Below are positions 42,609 to 52,125 of a stretch of DNA of 64,000 nt, in pieces. How positions within the stretch are numbered: position 1 is the first letter of the stretch; each line of letters begins with the position of its first letter. The DNA comes from Streptomyces atroolivaceus (GTDB lineage: Bacteria; Actinomycetota; Actinomycetes; Streptomycetales; Streptomycetaceae). The translations under genes and the position numbers were made by a program. The stretch spans positions 372,001 through 436,000 of the forward strand of contig NZ_JNXG01000003.1 in the NCBI RefSeq assembly GCF_000717025.1. Reading direction: 5' to 3'. The notes below the pieces were generated by a model that did no database searches, was not told the origin of the DNA, and saw nothing but the letters and a program-made list of their open reading frames with translations.

Positions 42609-44204
42609 ATGGAACGCAGGGCTCGGACATACCGGGGAGCGCTCGCGCTTCTCCTGGCGGGCGGGATCCTGATCACCGGCTGCGGTGGCACGGGTACGAG
42701 CAACGACTCCGCGGCCGAACGCGGCGTCGCCGGCAGCGGCGGACCGGCCGGGGGCAAACAGCCTCCCGCCGCTCCGTCCGCCGTACCGGGCCAGGACGCG
42801 GACGGGGCGAGCCGGGCGGAGGACGGGGCGGCGCGCGAGAGCGAGGCGCCCGACTACCTGTCGACCTTCGCCCTCGACGTGGACACCGCGAGCTACGGGT
42901 ACGCGCGCCGCACGCTGGGCGACGGGCAGCTGCCCGCAGCCGGCACGGTGCGCCCCGAGGAATTCGTCAACAGCTTCCGGCAGGGCTACGAGCGGCCGGA
43001 GGGCAACGGCTTCTCGGTGAGCGTCGACGGTGCGCGGCCCGGCGCCGCCGACTGGTCGCTCGTCCGGGTCGGGCTGGCCACCAAGGCCGCCCCGGACTCC
43101 GGCGAACGCCCGCCCGCCGCACTGACCTTCGTCGTCGACATCTCCGGATCGATGTCCGAACCGGGCCGACTCGACCTGGCGAAGACCTCGCTGGGCATCC
43201 TCGCCGACGAACTGCGCGACGACGACTCCGTATCCCTGATCACCTTCAGCGACCAGGCCGAGACCCGGCTGCCGATGACCCGCCTCCAGGGCAACCGCAC
43301 CAAGGTCCGGGACGCCATCGAGGAGATGGAGCCCGCCGACTCCACGAATGTGGCGGCCGGCGTCGAGCGGGGCTACGACGAGGCTGTCGAGGGCCATCGC
43401 AAGGGCGCCACCAACCGGGTCGTCCTGCTTTCCGACGCGCTCGCGAACACCGGCGAGACGGACGCCGACGCGATCCTGGAACGGATCGGGGGCGCCCGCG
43501 AGGAGTACGGCATCACCCTGTTCGGCGTCGGAGTGGGCAGCGACTACGGCGACGAGCTGATGGAGCGCCTCACCAATAAGGGCGACGGCAACACCACCTA
43601 CATCGCCGACGAGACCCAGGCCCGGAAGGTCTTCGTCGACCAGCTGCCCGCCCATGTCGAACTCCGGGCCCGGGACGCCAAGGCCCAGGTGGCCTTCGAC
43701 CGTGAGACGGTCCAGCAGTTCAGGCTCGTGGGCTACGAGAACCGCAAGGTCGCCGACGACGACTTCAGGGACGACGGCGTCGACGGCGGCGAGGTCGGCC
43801 CCGGTCACACGGTGACCGCGCTCTATGCCGTACGGCTGCGTGAGGGCGCCTCCGGCCACGTGGCGACGGCGACGGTGCGCTGGCTCGACCCGAGGACGAG
43901 GAAGGCGCACGAGGAGACCGGGTCGGTGGAGACCGGCGCGATCGACGGGAAGCTCTGGGGCGGTGGCAGCGAGCGGCTCCAGGTGACCGCGGTGGCCGCC
44001 TACTTCGCGGACACCCTGCGCGGCGGTGACCTGCCCGGCACCCCCGCTCTGGGCGAACTCGCGACCCGTGCGAAGGCGCTGGCCTCCTCGACCGAGGACA
44101 GCTCGGTGGGGAAGCTCGCGACGATGATCGAACAGGCCGACCGGATCAGGAACGGCGGCGGCGACGAACCGACGGGTGACGGGGACGAAGGCGAAGTCGG
44201 CTGA
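42609..44204 (+). CDS. VWA-domain lipoprotein (YfbK-like)
   Basis: This 531-residue protein starts at the ATG at 42609, after GGGGG. A lipobox LLLAGGILITGC predicts lipidation at about residue 27. The N-terminal region YLSTFALDVDTASYGYARRT matches the domain that precedes the VWA in YfbK-type proteins. The VWA domain (about 180-360) has the MIDAS motif DISGSMS with later Thr/Asp positions. A DUF3520-like C-terminal part (ADDDFRDDGVDGGEVGPGH) follows. It probably mediates metal-dependent protein contacts at the outer membrane face. The role is unknown. Confidence 0.88.
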   Translation: MERRARTYRGALALLLAGGILITGCGGTGTSNDSAAERGVAGSGGPAGGKQPPAAPSAVPGQDADGASRAEDGAARESEAPDYLSTFALDVDTASYGYARRTLGDGQLPAAGTVRPEEFVNSFRQGYERPEGNGFSVSVDGARPGAADWSLVRVGLATKAAPDSGERPPAALTFVVDISGSMSEPGRLDLAKTSLGILADELRDDDSVSLITFSDQAETRLPMTRLQGNRTKVRDAIEEMEPADSTNVAAGVERGYDEAVEGHRKGATNRVVLLSDALANTGETDADAILERIGGAREEYGITLFGVGVGSDYGDELMERLTNKGDGNTTYIADETQARKVFVDQLPAHVELRARDAKAQVAFDRETVQQFRLVGYENRKVADDDFRDDGVDGGEVGPGHTVTALYAVRLREGASGHVATATVRWLDPRTRKAHEETGSVETGAIDGKLWGGGSERLQVTAVAAYFADTLRGGDLPGTPALGELATRAKALASSTEDSSVGKLATMIEQADRIRNGGGDEPTGDGDEGEVG

Positions 44205-44405
44205 CACGGGTCCGGCCGGGGCGAGCGCCCTCCACAGCCGCCGTCCGGGCCAGGCAGTGACGCCCCCGGGAAGGTCCTGCGCGGCGCGACCCCGGAGGGT
44301 CCGAGCCCCGCGGACGACGCCGCCGGGTCCGCCGTGCCCGGCCACGCGCCCCCCGGCCAGGGGGAGCCCTGGAGGCGCGGGGGCTCCGGCCGCGTCCCGA
44401 CGGAC

Positions 44406-44440
44406 GTCCGCCCCGGCTGTCGGGGACAGCCGGGGCGGAC
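44406..44440. terminator. Bidirectional terminator between the VWA and rhamnose genes
   Basis: GTCCGCCCCGGCTGTC (44406-44421) and its exact complement GACAGCCGGGGCGGAC (44425-44440) form a 16-bp stem with a GGG loop. It ends 5 bp before the rhaM stop codon. The preceding 44205-44405 holds no gene. Confidence 0.88.
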
Positions 44441-44445
44441 ACCGC

Positions 44446-44760
44446 TCAGGCCAGGTGGAACACCTCGGTCAGCGGGACCATGGCCTCGTCGGCGGCCTCC
44501 GACTGCTCGAAGAACTCACCCATCTCCCGCTGCCACCGCGCGTTGACGTCCGTGGCCGCCATCGCCTCCCGGGCCGCGTCGAAGTCCTCCGTCTCCAGGT
44601 AGCCGACCAGCAGGCCGTCCTCGCGCAGGAACAGCGAGTAGTTGTGCCAGCCCGCCTCCGACAGTGCGGCGAGCATGTCCGGCCACACCGCGGCGTGGCG
44701 CTCGCGGTATTCGTCCTTGCGGTCCTCACGGACCTTCAGCAGAAAGCAGACGCGCTGCAT
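44446..44760 (-). CDS. rhaM: L-rhamnose mutarotase
   Basis: This 104-residue ferredoxin-like dimer interconverts alpha and beta L-rhamnose. Typical features are MQRVCFLLKVREDRKDEYRE (given at 20 residues), HAAVWPDMLAALSEAGWHNY, and the active-site Tyr/His region SLFLREDGLLVGYLE. W...M..F is at the C-terminus (ARWQREMGEFFE). It is the last gene of the rhamnose importer operon, 17 bp behind the binding-protein gene. It fixes the likely substrate of that importer as L-rhamnose. Confidence 0.93.
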   Translation of the reverse strand: MQRVCFLLKVREDRKDEYRERHAAVWPDMLAALSEAGWHNYSLFLREDGLLVGYLETEDFDAAREAMAATDVNARWQREMGEFFEQSEAADEAMVPLTEVFHLA

Positions 44761-44777
44761 GGAACAGATCCTCCCGA

Positions 44778-45863
44778 TCAGAAGTCGAACGTGTCGATGT
44801 TCTTGGAGTCGAAGACGGTGGGCTCCCCGAGGATGACCTCGCCGTCCTTGCCGATGGTGTACTCGCCGAGCTTCCCCGCCTCGAACTTCTCGCCCTCCGC
44901 ACCGGTGATCTGCCCCGACGCCAGCGCGGCGGCCGCGTACGAGCCGAGGTGGCCGAGCTCCTCCGGGTTCCAGAGCGAGAACTGCTCGACGGTGCCGTCC
45001 TTGACGTACTTGCGCATCTGGTTCGGCGTGCCGAGCCCGTTGAGCACGACCTTGCCCTTGTACGAGGAGTCGCTCAGGTAGCGTGCCGCGGCGGCGATGC
45101 CGACCGTCGTCGGGGAGATGATGCCCTTGAGGTCGGGATAGGCCTGCATGAGGCCCTGCGTCTGCTGGAAGGACTTCTGGTCGGCGTCGTCGCCGTAGGC
45201 GACCTTCACCAGCTCCATGTCCTTGTACGCGGGGAGCTTCAGCTCCTCCTTCATGTACTCGATCCAGGTGTTCTGGTTCGTCGCGTTCTGCGTGGCCGAC
45301 AGGATCGCGATCTTGCCCTTGTGGCCGATCTGCTCGCCGAGGTGCTGGACCAGGCTGCGGCCGATCTCCTCGGAGCTGGCCTGGTTGATGAAGAGCTGAC
45401 GGCAGTCCTTCGCCGTGTCGGAGTCGTACGCGACGACCTTGATGCCCTTCTTCATGGCCTGTTTGAGCGGACCGCACACCGCGTTGGGGTCGTTCGCCGC
45501 GATGAGGATGGCGTCCTGGCGCTGCTGGATCAGGGTGTTGATGTAGGAGACCTGCGAGGAGGCGTTCGCGTCGGACGGACCCACCTCCTTGCCCGTGCCG
45601 CCGTACTCCTCGGCCGCCGCGATGCCCGCCTCGTCGACGATCTTCTCGTACGGGTTGTTGATCTGCTTGGGCAGGAAGGCGATCTTCAGGCCCTTCTTCA
45701 GCGGGGCGTCCGGGTCGGCCTTCGCGGAGCTGCCGGCCTTCGCGCTCCCGCTCACCTCGCTGTCCTTCGTGGTGCCGGAACAGGCGGTGAGGGCGAGGGC
45801 GAGGGAGACGGCGGTGGCTGCGGTCGCGACGGCGCGGCGCCCAGCGGCATTGCGGAGCATCAT
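44778..45863 (-). CDS. rhaS: Rhamnose ABC transporter substrate-binding lipoprotein
   Basis: This 361-residue protein has a signal peptide ending in the lipobox LALTACSG. The mature part is a periplasmic-binding-protein fold of the ribose/LsrB-like group: KIAFLPKQINNPYEKIV, LIQQRQDAILIAANDPNA, VVAYDSDT, FINQASSEEIGR, and LNGLGTPNQMRKYV. It captures L-rhamnose outside the membrane for the two permeases encoded upstream. The RhaS name is used as for the Rhizobium-type importer, not the Escherichia activator. Confidence 0.9.
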   Translation of the reverse strand: MMLRNAAGRRAVATAATAVSLALALTACSGTTKDSEVSGSAKAGSSAKADPDAPLKKGLKIAFLPKQINNPYEKIVDEAGIAAAEEYGGTGKEVGPSDANASSQVSYINTLIQQRQDAILIAANDPNAVCGPLKQAMKKGIKVVAYDSDTAKDCRQLFINQASSEEIGRSLVQHLGEQIGHKGKIAILSATQNATNQNTWIEYMKEELKLPAYKDMELVKVAYGDDADQKSFQQTQGLMQAYPDLKGIISPTTVGIAAAARYLSDSSYKGKVVLNGLGTPNQMRKYVKDGTVEQFSLWNPEELGHLGSYAAAALASGQITGAEGEKFEAGKLGEYTIGKDGEVILGEPTVFDSKNIDTFDF

Positions 45864-45904
45864 GGCGGGGTGTGCCTTTCGAAGAGGTATGAGGGGAGGG
45901 GCCG

Positions 45905-46960
45905 TTATGACGACGGGGATGCGGGGGCGTTCGCGGCCCGCCTGTGCCGTCGTTCGACGACCGTGGCGATGACCCGGGGGGTCAGGACCGACGCCACGAG
46001 CAGCAGCCCGGTCACGATGACCTGCACCTCGTTGGCGATGTCGTTGAGCGTCAGCAGGTTCCGCAGCAGCCCGATCAGCAGCACACCGGCGACCGCGCCG
46101 AAGAGCGTGCCCTTCCCGCCGTCGAAGTCGACGCCGCCGAGCAGGACGGACGCGATGACGAGCATCTCGAAGCCGAGTCCGTTGTCCGCGCGGGCACTTC
46201 CGTACCGCAGGGTGAAGACGACGCCCGCGAAGGCGGAGAAGAGTCCCGTCACGACGAAGAGCAGCAGCTTGATCCGCTTGACCCGGATGCCGGCGAAGTA
46301 CGCGGCCTCCTCCTGGGCCCCGATCGCGAAGAGCGCACGGCCGAGTCCCGTGGCGTGCAGCACCACCGCGGTGACCGCGGCCAGGATGACGAAGAGCAGC
46401 ACCGGATAGGTGAGGAAGGTGCCGGGGACGGTCGTGGTGTCGACGGCCCAGTCCGCGTACACCTGCGGGAAGTCCGTCACCGCGTCGCTGCCGAGCGCCA
46501 CCGAGGCCAGACCCCGGTAGAGCGCCAGGGTTCCGATGGTGACGGCCAGGGACGGCAGTCCAACCTTGGTGACCAGCCAGCCGTTGAGGAGTCCTCCGGC
46601 GACGCCCGCCAGGAGCACCACCGGCACGATCATCTCGAAGGCCCACCCCGCTTCCCACAGCGCACCGGTCAGCGCGCTCCCCAGACCCAGCATGGAGGCC
46701 ACCGACAGGTCGACCTGCCCGGCGACGACCAGGAGGGTCATCGGGAGCGCGATGACGGCGACTTCGGCGATGTCGTTGAAGGCGAACGCGAGGTTCTCAG
46801 CTGAGCCGAAGCCCTCGGTGCTCCCGAGCCCGACGACGAGGACCGCCACCAGCAGGACACCGACCGCGGTGTCCCAGCGCAGCGCCAGGCTGCGCACGGG
46901 AGAGGGATTCCCGCCGGCCCGGGGAGCGGGAGCCGTCTTGGTGTCAGGCGCCGTGGTCAT
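45905..46960 (-). CDS. Rhamnose ABC transporter permease (RhaQ-like)
   Basis: This 351-residue BPD_transp_2-family permease has about 8-10 hydrophobic helices. Signatures are ALPMTLLVVAGQVDLSVAS (the conserved xGxxDLS segment), GLPSLAVTIGTLALYRG, and GAQEEAAYFAGIRVKRIK (the ATPase-contact loop), with GGVDFDGGKGTLFGAVAG after it. It pairs with the overlapping upstream permease (17-bp overlap) to form a heterodimeric channel. Confidence 0.9.
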   Translation of the reverse strand: MTTAPDTKTAPAPRAGGNPSPVRSLALRWDTAVGVLLVAVLVVGLGSTEGFGSAENLAFAFNDIAEVAVIALPMTLLVVAGQVDLSVASMLGLGSALTGALWEAGWAFEMIVPVVLLAGVAGGLLNGWLVTKVGLPSLAVTIGTLALYRGLASVALGSDAVTDFPQVYADWAVDTTTVPGTFLTYPVLLFVILAAVTAVVLHATGLGRALFAIGAQEEAAYFAGIRVKRIKLLLFVVTGLFSAFAGVVFTLRYGSARADNGLGFEMLVIASVLLGGVDFDGGKGTLFGAVAGVLLIGLLRNLLTLNDIANEVQVIVTGLLLVASVLTPRVIATVVERRHRRAANAPASPSS

Positions 46961-47996
46961 GACGGGCGTTCCTCTTCCTCAGTGCGGCGGTCATCCGCAG
47001 GTTCACGATCCGGTCGACGCTGATGGCCAGCAGAAGGAGCGCACCGGTGATGGCGCCCTGCCAGAAGGAGTCCACCTTCAGCACGACCAGGACGCTGCCG
47101 ATGGTGGTGAGCAGCAGGGCACCGAGCGCGGCCCCCCAGACGGTGCCGGTGCCGCCGGTGATCGCGACACCGCCGACGACGACGGCGCTCACGACGGTCA
47201 GCTCCCAGCCGTGCGCGTTGTCCGCGACGACGGTGCCGAAGCGGGCCAGCCACAGGGCACCGGCGAAGCCGGCGACGGCCCCGGAGAAGGCGTACGCGGC
47301 GAGCACCCGGCGGCGGATCGGGATGCCGGCGAGACGGGCAGCCTCCGGGCTCGACCCGATGGCGTACAGCTCGCGCCCCGAGCGGTAGCTGCGCATGAAG
47401 TACGCGGTCGCCGCGAGCAGGACCAGTGCGATCAACGGCAGATACGGGATGCCCAGCACGCTGCCGCTCCCGAGGCCAAGGACGGCCTCCGGCACGTCGG
47501 ACGCGCTGATCTGCTCGCCCTGCGCCCACCAGTAGTCGACGCCCTGGATGATGTAGAGCATCCCCAGGGTCACGACGAGCGCCGGTACCTTGCCGAAGCT
47601 GACGAGGGCGCCCGAGACCAGGCCGCAGACCACGCCGATCGCGATGCCGAGCAGCATCACGGTCAGCACACCGTGGTCGCTCCCCGCGACGAACTTGCCG
47701 CAGGCGAAGGCGGACAGGCCGACGACGGAGCCGACGGACAGGTCGATGTTGCGGGTGACCACGACGGCGGACTGGCCGACCGCGAGCAGCACCAGGATCG
47801 ACGCGTTGAGCAGCAGATCCTTGATGCCCTGGTCGGACAGGAAACGCGGGTTGGCCAGGTAGGTGCCCAGGATCAGCAGGGCCAGCGCCCCGGCGATGGA
47901 GATCTCGCGCGCCCGGAAGACCGCGTCCACGAGCGAGGAGGCACTCCGCTCCGGCGCTTTCGCGGTGTCCGGGGGGCTCTCGACGGTGGTGGTCAT
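46944..47996 (-). CDS. Rhamnose ABC transporter permease (RhaP-like)
   Basis: This 350-residue BPD_transp_2 permease carries [57 protein letters not shown] and [19 protein letters not shown]. Its ATG at 47996 overlaps the ATPase stop codon. Together with the next gene it forms the membrane part of the rhamnose importer. Confidence 0.9.
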   Translation of the reverse strand: MTTTVESPPDTAKAPERSASSLVDAVFRAREISIAGALALLILGTYLANPRFLSDQGIKDLLLNASILVLLAVGQSAVVVTRNIDLSVGSVVGLSAFACGKFVAGSDHGVLTVMLLGIAIGVVCGLVSGALVSFGKVPALVVTLGMLYIIQGVDYWWAQGEQISASDVPEAVLGLGSGSVLGIPYLPLIALVLLAATAYFMRSYRSGRELYAIGSSPEAARLAGIPIRRRVLAAYAFSGAVAGFAGALWLARFGTVVADNAHGWELTVVSAVVVGGVAITGGTGTVWGAALGALLLTTIGSVLVVLKVDSFWQGAITGALLLLAISVDRIVNLRMTAALRKRNARHDHGA

Positions 47997-49516
47997 GCCG
48001 CTGCCCTCTCGCTGCGTCCGGTTGCCGCGGCCATGACCGACTCCTCGGTGGCGCTCCCGCGCGGGATCTCGGCGACGAGCCGGCCCTCGTGCATCACGAG
48101 CACCCGGTCGGCCATGCCGATGACCTCGGGGAGGTCGGAGGAGATCATCAGTACGGCCAGGCCGTCCGCCGCGAGCGAGGAGAGCAGCCGGTGGACCTCC
48201 GCCTTGGTGCCGACGTCGATCCCGCGGGTCGGTTCGTCGACGATCAGTACGGCGGGGCCGGTCGCGAGCCACTTGGCCAGCACGACCTTCTGCTGGTTGC
48301 CGCCGGACAGCACGCCCACGGTGTCGGCCAGCCGGCTGTACTTGAGCTGCAGACGCACCGCCCAGTCCGCGGCGCGGTCGTGCTCCAGGGCCCGGCTGAC
48401 GAGCCCGCGCCTGCGGACCTCGCCGAGGCCGGTGAGCCCGATGTTGCGCTCGATCGACATATCCATGACCAGTCCGCGCTGGCGCCGGTCCTCCGGTACG
48501 AGCGCGAGCCCGGCGTCCATCGCGGCGGTCGGCGAACCCGGGCGCAGCACCGTGCCCGCCACCTTCACCTCGCCCGCGTCGGCGCGGTCGACACCGAAGA
48601 CCGCCTGGGCGACCTCGGTGCGCCCGGCGCCGACGAGTCCGGCGAGCGCGACGATCTCGCCGCGCCGGACGTCGAAGGACACGTCGCGGAAGACACCCTC
48701 GCGGGTCAGCCGGTGGACCGAGAGGGCCACTTCGCCGACCTCGGCGTCCTGCTTCGGATAGAGGTCGTCGAGGTCACGGCCGACCATCCGGCGCACCAGG
48801 TCGTCCTCGGTGAGCCCCTCCAGGGGCTCGGAGGAGATCCACCGGCCGTCGCGCAGGGTCGTGACTCGCTGGCACAGTGCGAAGATCTCGTCCAGGCGGT
48901 GCGAGATGAACAGCACCGCCGCGCCCTCGGAGCGGAGCGTACGGACCACGGAGAAGAGTCTGGAGGTCTCGCTGCCGGTCAGGGCGGCCGTCGGTTCGTC
49001 CATGATCAGGACGCGGGCGTCGAAGGAGAGCGCCTTGGCGATCTCGACGATCTGCTGGTCGGCGATCGACAGTCCGCGGGCGGGCCGGTCCGGTGCCAGG
49101 TCGACCCCGAGCCTCCGCATCAACGCGGCGGTGGTGTCGTGCACGGCCTTGCGGTCGATCCTGCCCAGTGAACGCCGGGGCTGACGGCCCATGAAGATGT
49201 TCTCGGCGACGGACAGGTCGGGGAAGAGCGTCGGCTCCTGGTAGATGACGGCGATGCCGGCGTCACGCGCGTCCGCCGGGCCGTGGAAGACGACGGGTTC
49301 ACCGTCGAGGAGCACCTCGCCGCCGTCCGGACGGTGCACTCCGGCCAGGGCCTTGATCAGGGTCGACTTGCCCGCGCCGTTCTCCCCGGCGAGTGCGTGG
49401 GCCTCGCCGGGGAGCAGCATCAGCGACACGTCCTGCAGGGCCCGTACGGCACCGAAGGACTTGCTCACGCCCTTCAGGGCCAGGACCGGGACCGGGTCCG
49501 GGGCGGACTGGTTCAT
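47993..49516 (-). CDS. Rhamnose ABC transporter ATPase (two ABC domains)
   Basis: This 507-residue sugar-import ATPase (RhaT/RbsA-like) has duplicated nucleotide-binding domains. The first has Walker [13 protein letters not shown], signature [13 protein letters not shown] and Walker [11 protein letters not shown]. The second has a degenerate Walker A ([12 protein letters not shown], Arg for Lys), as is usual in this group, with [14 protein letters not shown] and [17 protein letters not shown] lies before the ATG at 49516. It is the first gene of the operon, with promoter and operator immediately upstream. Confidence 0.93.
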   Translation of the reverse strand: MNQSAPDPVPVLALKGVSKSFGAVRALQDVSLMLLPGEAHALAGENGAGKSTLIKALAGVHRPDGGEVLLDGEPVVFHGPADARDAGIAVIYQEPTLFPDLSVAENIFMGRQPRRSLGRIDRKAVHDTTAALMRRLGVDLAPDRPARGLSIADQQIVEIAKALSFDARVLIMDEPTAALTGSETSRLFSVVRTLRSEGAAVLFISHRLDEIFALCQRVTTLRDGRWISSEPLEGLTEDDLVRRMVGRDLDDLYPKQDAEVGEVALSVHRLTREGVFRDVSFDVRRGEIVALAGLVGAGRTEVAQAVFGVDRADAGEVKVAGTVLRPGSPTAAMDAGLALVPEDRRQRGLVMDMSIERNIGLTGLGEVRRRGLVSRALEHDRAADWAVRLQLKYSRLADTVGVLSGGNQQKVVLAKWLATGPAVLIVDEPTRGIDVGTKAEVHRLLSSLAADGLAVLMISSDLPEVIGMADRVLVMHEGRLVAEIPRGSATEESVMAAATGRSERAAA

Positions 49517-49557
49517 GGGAGCTCCTCAGCGGTGGGACCGTGTCGCTCCACCTGTCA

Positions 49558-49613
49558 TGAAAGGTTTCAATGAGGTTGCTCGGAAGCTAAACGGGGATTG
49601 CGGGCGCAGTCAA
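49558..49613 (-). promoter_or_regulatory. Promoter and LacI-type operator of the rhamnose importer operon
   Basis: On the minus strand TTGACT (plus 49608-49613), a 17-bp spacer and TTAGCT (plus 49585-49590) form a good vegetative promoter. About 15 bases downstream lies TGAAACCTTTCA (plus 49558-49569), a palindrome of the TGAAA-NN-TTTCA type bound by LacI-family sugar repressors. Repression would block transcription start; rhamnose or a metabolite would induce (inference). Confidence 0.7.
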
Positions 49614-49684
49614 TGGGTTGAAGGCGAGAAGTTCCAGGGGGAGAAGCGACCTGCGGGCTGAAGGGAGGGAATGGGTAGGCGCCC

Positions 49685-49735
49685 TTGACAGTCGTCAGGG
49701 TGGACCACTATCTTCGCGCTTTTTGAATCGATTCA
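49685..49735 (+). promoter_or_regulatory. Divergent promoter and LacI-type operator with no gene behind it
   Basis: TTGACA (49685-49690), an 18-bp spacer and TATCTT (49709-49714) form a plus-strand promoter. TGAATCGATTCA, a perfect 12-bp palindrome of the LacI type (49724-49735), follows. A ribosome site GGAG (49737-49740) stands 5 bases before a GTG (49746). The frame it opens has no recognisable product, so the original rhamnose gene appears to be missing. Confidence 0.6.
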
Positions 49736-49881
49736 TGGAGTGCTCGTGCATCGGTCCACTCATACGTGCGCACCAGGTGTTCCTTGTTCACGGCGGGCGA
49801 GCGAGGCCGGCAGCCGCCGGATGGTCCGGCCCCGGGAGGACGACGAGCCCGGCCCTCCCGGGGACCCGCGTTCCCGTAGCC

Positions 49882-49939
49882 AGGGCCGGATCCGGCCCTC
49901 CGGACCTCCGCTCCCCTCCGATCCGGAGGGGAGCGGAGG
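49882..49939. terminator. Palindrome plus strong hairpin after the phosphoribosyltransferase gene
   Basis: AGGGCCGGATCCGGCCCT (49882-49899) is a perfect palindrome. Next, CCTCCGCTCCCCTCCG (49905-49920) and CGGAGGGGAGCGGAGG (49924-49939) form a 16-bp stem with an ATC loop that abuts the stop codon (49940-49942) of the minus-strand gene. The rest of 49740-49881 contains no convincing gene. Confidence 0.85.
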
Positions 49940-51214
49940 CTAGGACGGCTCCTGGAGGAGGTGCTCCGTGAACCAGTCCCGTGCCAGGTCCGCGACCCGG
50001 TCCAGGGTGCCCGGCTCCTCGAACAGGTGCGAGGCGCCCGGGACGATCTCCAGCCGGTTCTCGCACCGCAGGGCCGCCTGCGCCTGCCGGTTGAGATCGA
50101 CCACCGTGGTGTCGTCACCGCCCACGACGAGCAGGGTGGGCGCACGCACCCCTGACAGATCGGCCCCGGCCAGATCGGGCCGCCCGCCGCGGGAGACCAC
50201 GGCGCCGACACCCGAGTCCGCCGCTGCGGCGGCCCGCAGCGCCGCCGCCGCCCCCGTACTCGCGCCGAAGGAACCGACCGGAAGCGGTACGCGCCGCCTC
50301 AGCCAGCCGGTGGTGTCCGCCAGCCGTCCCGCCAGCAGGCCGATGTCGAAGACGTTGGCCCGGTAGACCTCCTCCCCGGGCGTGAGCAGGTCGAAGAGCA
50401 GGGTCCCCAGGCCGGCGCGGTTCAGCGCCGAGGCCACGGAGCGGTTGCGCGGACTGAGGCGGCTGCTGCCCGAGCCGTGGGCGAACACCACGACCGCCCC
50501 CGCGTTCCCGGGGAGGGTGAGATCCCCGGGGAGCGGGACCCCGCCCGCGTCGACCTCGACCTCCTCGGACGCGGTGATGCCTCCCGACACCCGGGCCAGC
50601 AGGGAGATGACCTCCTCGTCGGAGGTCTGGGAGAAGTCCCGGTACCACTCACCCACGGCGGAGAACAGGCTCGGGGTGGAGAGGCACACGACCTCGTCGA
50701 CGTCGTCGCGCAGCCTGACGGCGACATCCGGCGACGCGACCGGCACGGCCAGGACGACGTGGGCGGCGCCCTGCGCCCGCACCACCTGGCAGGCCGCCCT
50801 GGCGGTCGCTCCGGTGGCGACCCCGTCGTCCACCACGACCACCGCCCGTCCCTTCAGCGGCAGGCGGGGCCGGCCCTCACGGTAGGCGCGAGCCCGTCGC
50901 GCGAGCTCCGCCTCCTCGGCGCGCTCGACGGCCACGAGATCCTTCTCCCGCACCCCGGCGTGACGGACGATCTCGTCGCTGATGACCCGTACCCCGCCCT
51001 CGCCGATGGCGCCGAACCCCAGCTCCGGGTGGTGCGGCACCCCGAGCTTGCGGACGACGATCACGTCGAGCGGGGCGCGGAGGGCCTGTGCCACCTCGTA
51101 CGCCACCGGGACTCCGCCGCGCGGCAGTCCCAGGACGACGGGATCGCGCCGTTCCAGATGCCCCAGTGCCACGCCGAGCCGCCGCCCGGCATCCGTGCGA
51201 TCGGTGAACAGCAC
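49940..51214 (-). CDS. Phosphoribosyltransferase fused to an alpha/beta hydrolase
   Basis: This 424-residue two-domain protein has a type I PRTase domain at residues 1-215: FTDRTDAGRRLG, LGLPRGGVPVAYEVA, VRKLGVPHHPELGFGAI and the PRPP loop VVVVDDGVATGATARAA. Residues about 220-424 form a dienelactone-hydrolase-like domain: VVVFAHGSGSSRLSPRN, nucleophile region VGSFGASTGAAAAL, LLVVGGDDTTV, and His in VPGASHLFEE. This fusion recurs in actinobacteria and many stress-related loci. The substrate and biological role are unknown. It is divergent from a HAD phosphatase. Confidence 0.85.
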   Translation of the reverse strand: MLFTDRTDAGRRLGVALGHLERRDPVVLGLPRGGVPVAYEVAQALRAPLDVIVVRKLGVPHHPELGFGAIGEGGVRVISDEIVRHAGVREKDLVAVERAEEAELARRARAYREGRPRLPLKGRAVVVVDDGVATGATARAACQVVRAQGAAHVVLAVPVASPDVAVRLRDDVDEVVCLSTPSLFSAVGEWYRDFSQTSDEEVISLLARVSGGITASEEVEVDAGGVPLPGDLTLPGNAGAVVVFAHGSGSSRLSPRNRSVASALNRAGLGTLLFDLLTPGEEVYRANVFDIGLLAGRLADTTGWLRRRVPLPVGSFGASTGAAAALRAAAAADSGVGAVVSRGGRPDLAGADLSGVRAPTLLVVGGDDTTVVDLNRQAQAALRCENRLEIVPGASHLFEEPGTLDRVADLARDWFTEHLLQEPS

Positions 51215-51321
51215 GGTGGTTCACCTCCAGCAGAGGGGGGGAGCGGAACACGCGCACGTACCCCCACCTTTCGAAACAATCCCATTTGCGCCGGTTCGGC
51301 AAGTCGGGGACGGTCGGTCGT

Positions 51322-52122
51322 ATGGAGCGAACCGGCGCGGCCCTGATCGACATCGACGGCGTACTCACGGTGTCCTGGGAGCCGCTGCCCGGCGCCGTGG
51401 AAGCCATGGAACGGCTGCGCGCCGAGGGCATCCCGCTGGCGCTGGTCACCAACACCACGTCGCGGACGCGCGCCCGGATCGCCGAGCGTCTCGCGGGCGC
51501 GGGCTTTCCCGTCGGCCCCGACGACATCCTCACCGCGCCCGCCGTGACCGCCGCGCACCTCCGCGCGCACCACCCCGGAGCCCGATGCCTGCTGATCAAC
51601 GACGGTGACGTCCGGGGCGACCTGTCCGGAGTGACTCTCGTCGAGGAGGAGGACGCCGAGGGTGCCGCGCCCGACGTCGTCGTCCTGGGCGGCGCGGGCG
51701 GCGCCTTCACGTACGCGGCGCTCAACCGCGCGTTCCGCCTCCTCCAGCAGGGCGCGCCCCTCGTCGCCATGCACCGCAACCTGTACTGGCGCACCGCCGG
51801 CGGATACGACCTGGACACCGGGGCCTTCCTCCTCGGCCTGGAACGCGCGGCCCGCACCGAGGCCGTCGTCACCGGCAAGCCCGCCCGGGCCTTCTTCGCC
51901 GCAGCGCTGACCCACCTCGGCGCCGACCCGGGCAGGACGCTGATGGTCGGCGACGACATCGACACGGACGTGCTCGCCGCCCAGCGGCACGGCATCACCG
52001 GGGTCCTGGTCAGAACCGGCAAGTACCGGCCCGAGACCCAGGCGGCGGCGGACGGCACCCCGGACCACGTGGTGGACTCGTTCGCGGATGTTCCCGCACT
52101 GCTGGAAGGGCTGGGGCGCTGA
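51322..52122 (+). CDS. HAD-IIA family phosphatase (NagD/LHPP-like)
   Basis: This 266-residue protein starts at the ATG at 51322 (MERTGAALIDIDGVLTVSW). The HAD nucleophile and acid residues are in DIDGVL, motif II in LVTNTTSRTR, the cap-domain region in VVVLGGAGGAFTYAALN, motif III Lys in VTGKPARAFF and motif IV in MVGDDIDTDVLAA. The TIGR01458-like group dephosphorylates small phosphorylated compounds or phospho-amino acids. The substrate is unknown. Confidence 0.9.
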   Translation: MERTGAALIDIDGVLTVSWEPLPGAVEAMERLRAEGIPLALVTNTTSRTRARIAERLAGAGFPVGPDDILTAPAVTAAHLRAHHPGARCLLINDGDVRGDLSGVTLVEEEDAEGAAPDVVVLGGAGGAFTYAALNRAFRLLQQGAPLVAMHRNLYWRTAGGYDLDTGAFLLGLERAARTEAVVTGKPARAFFAAALTHLGADPGRTLMVGDDIDTDVLAAQRHGITGVLVRTGKYRPETQAAADGTPDHVVDSFADVPALLEGLGR

Positions 52123-52125
52123 GCC

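Noticed and set aside
44884..46409. Long plus-strand frames opposite the rhamnose importer
   Set aside because: Complementary to well-supported transporter genes; Arg/Val/Leu-rich shadow without motifs.
49740..49943. ORF behind the orphan rhamnose promoter
   Set aside because: Despite a promoter and ribosome site, the product is Arg/Pro/Ser-rich, resembles no rhamnose enzyme, and runs through the terminator palindromes.
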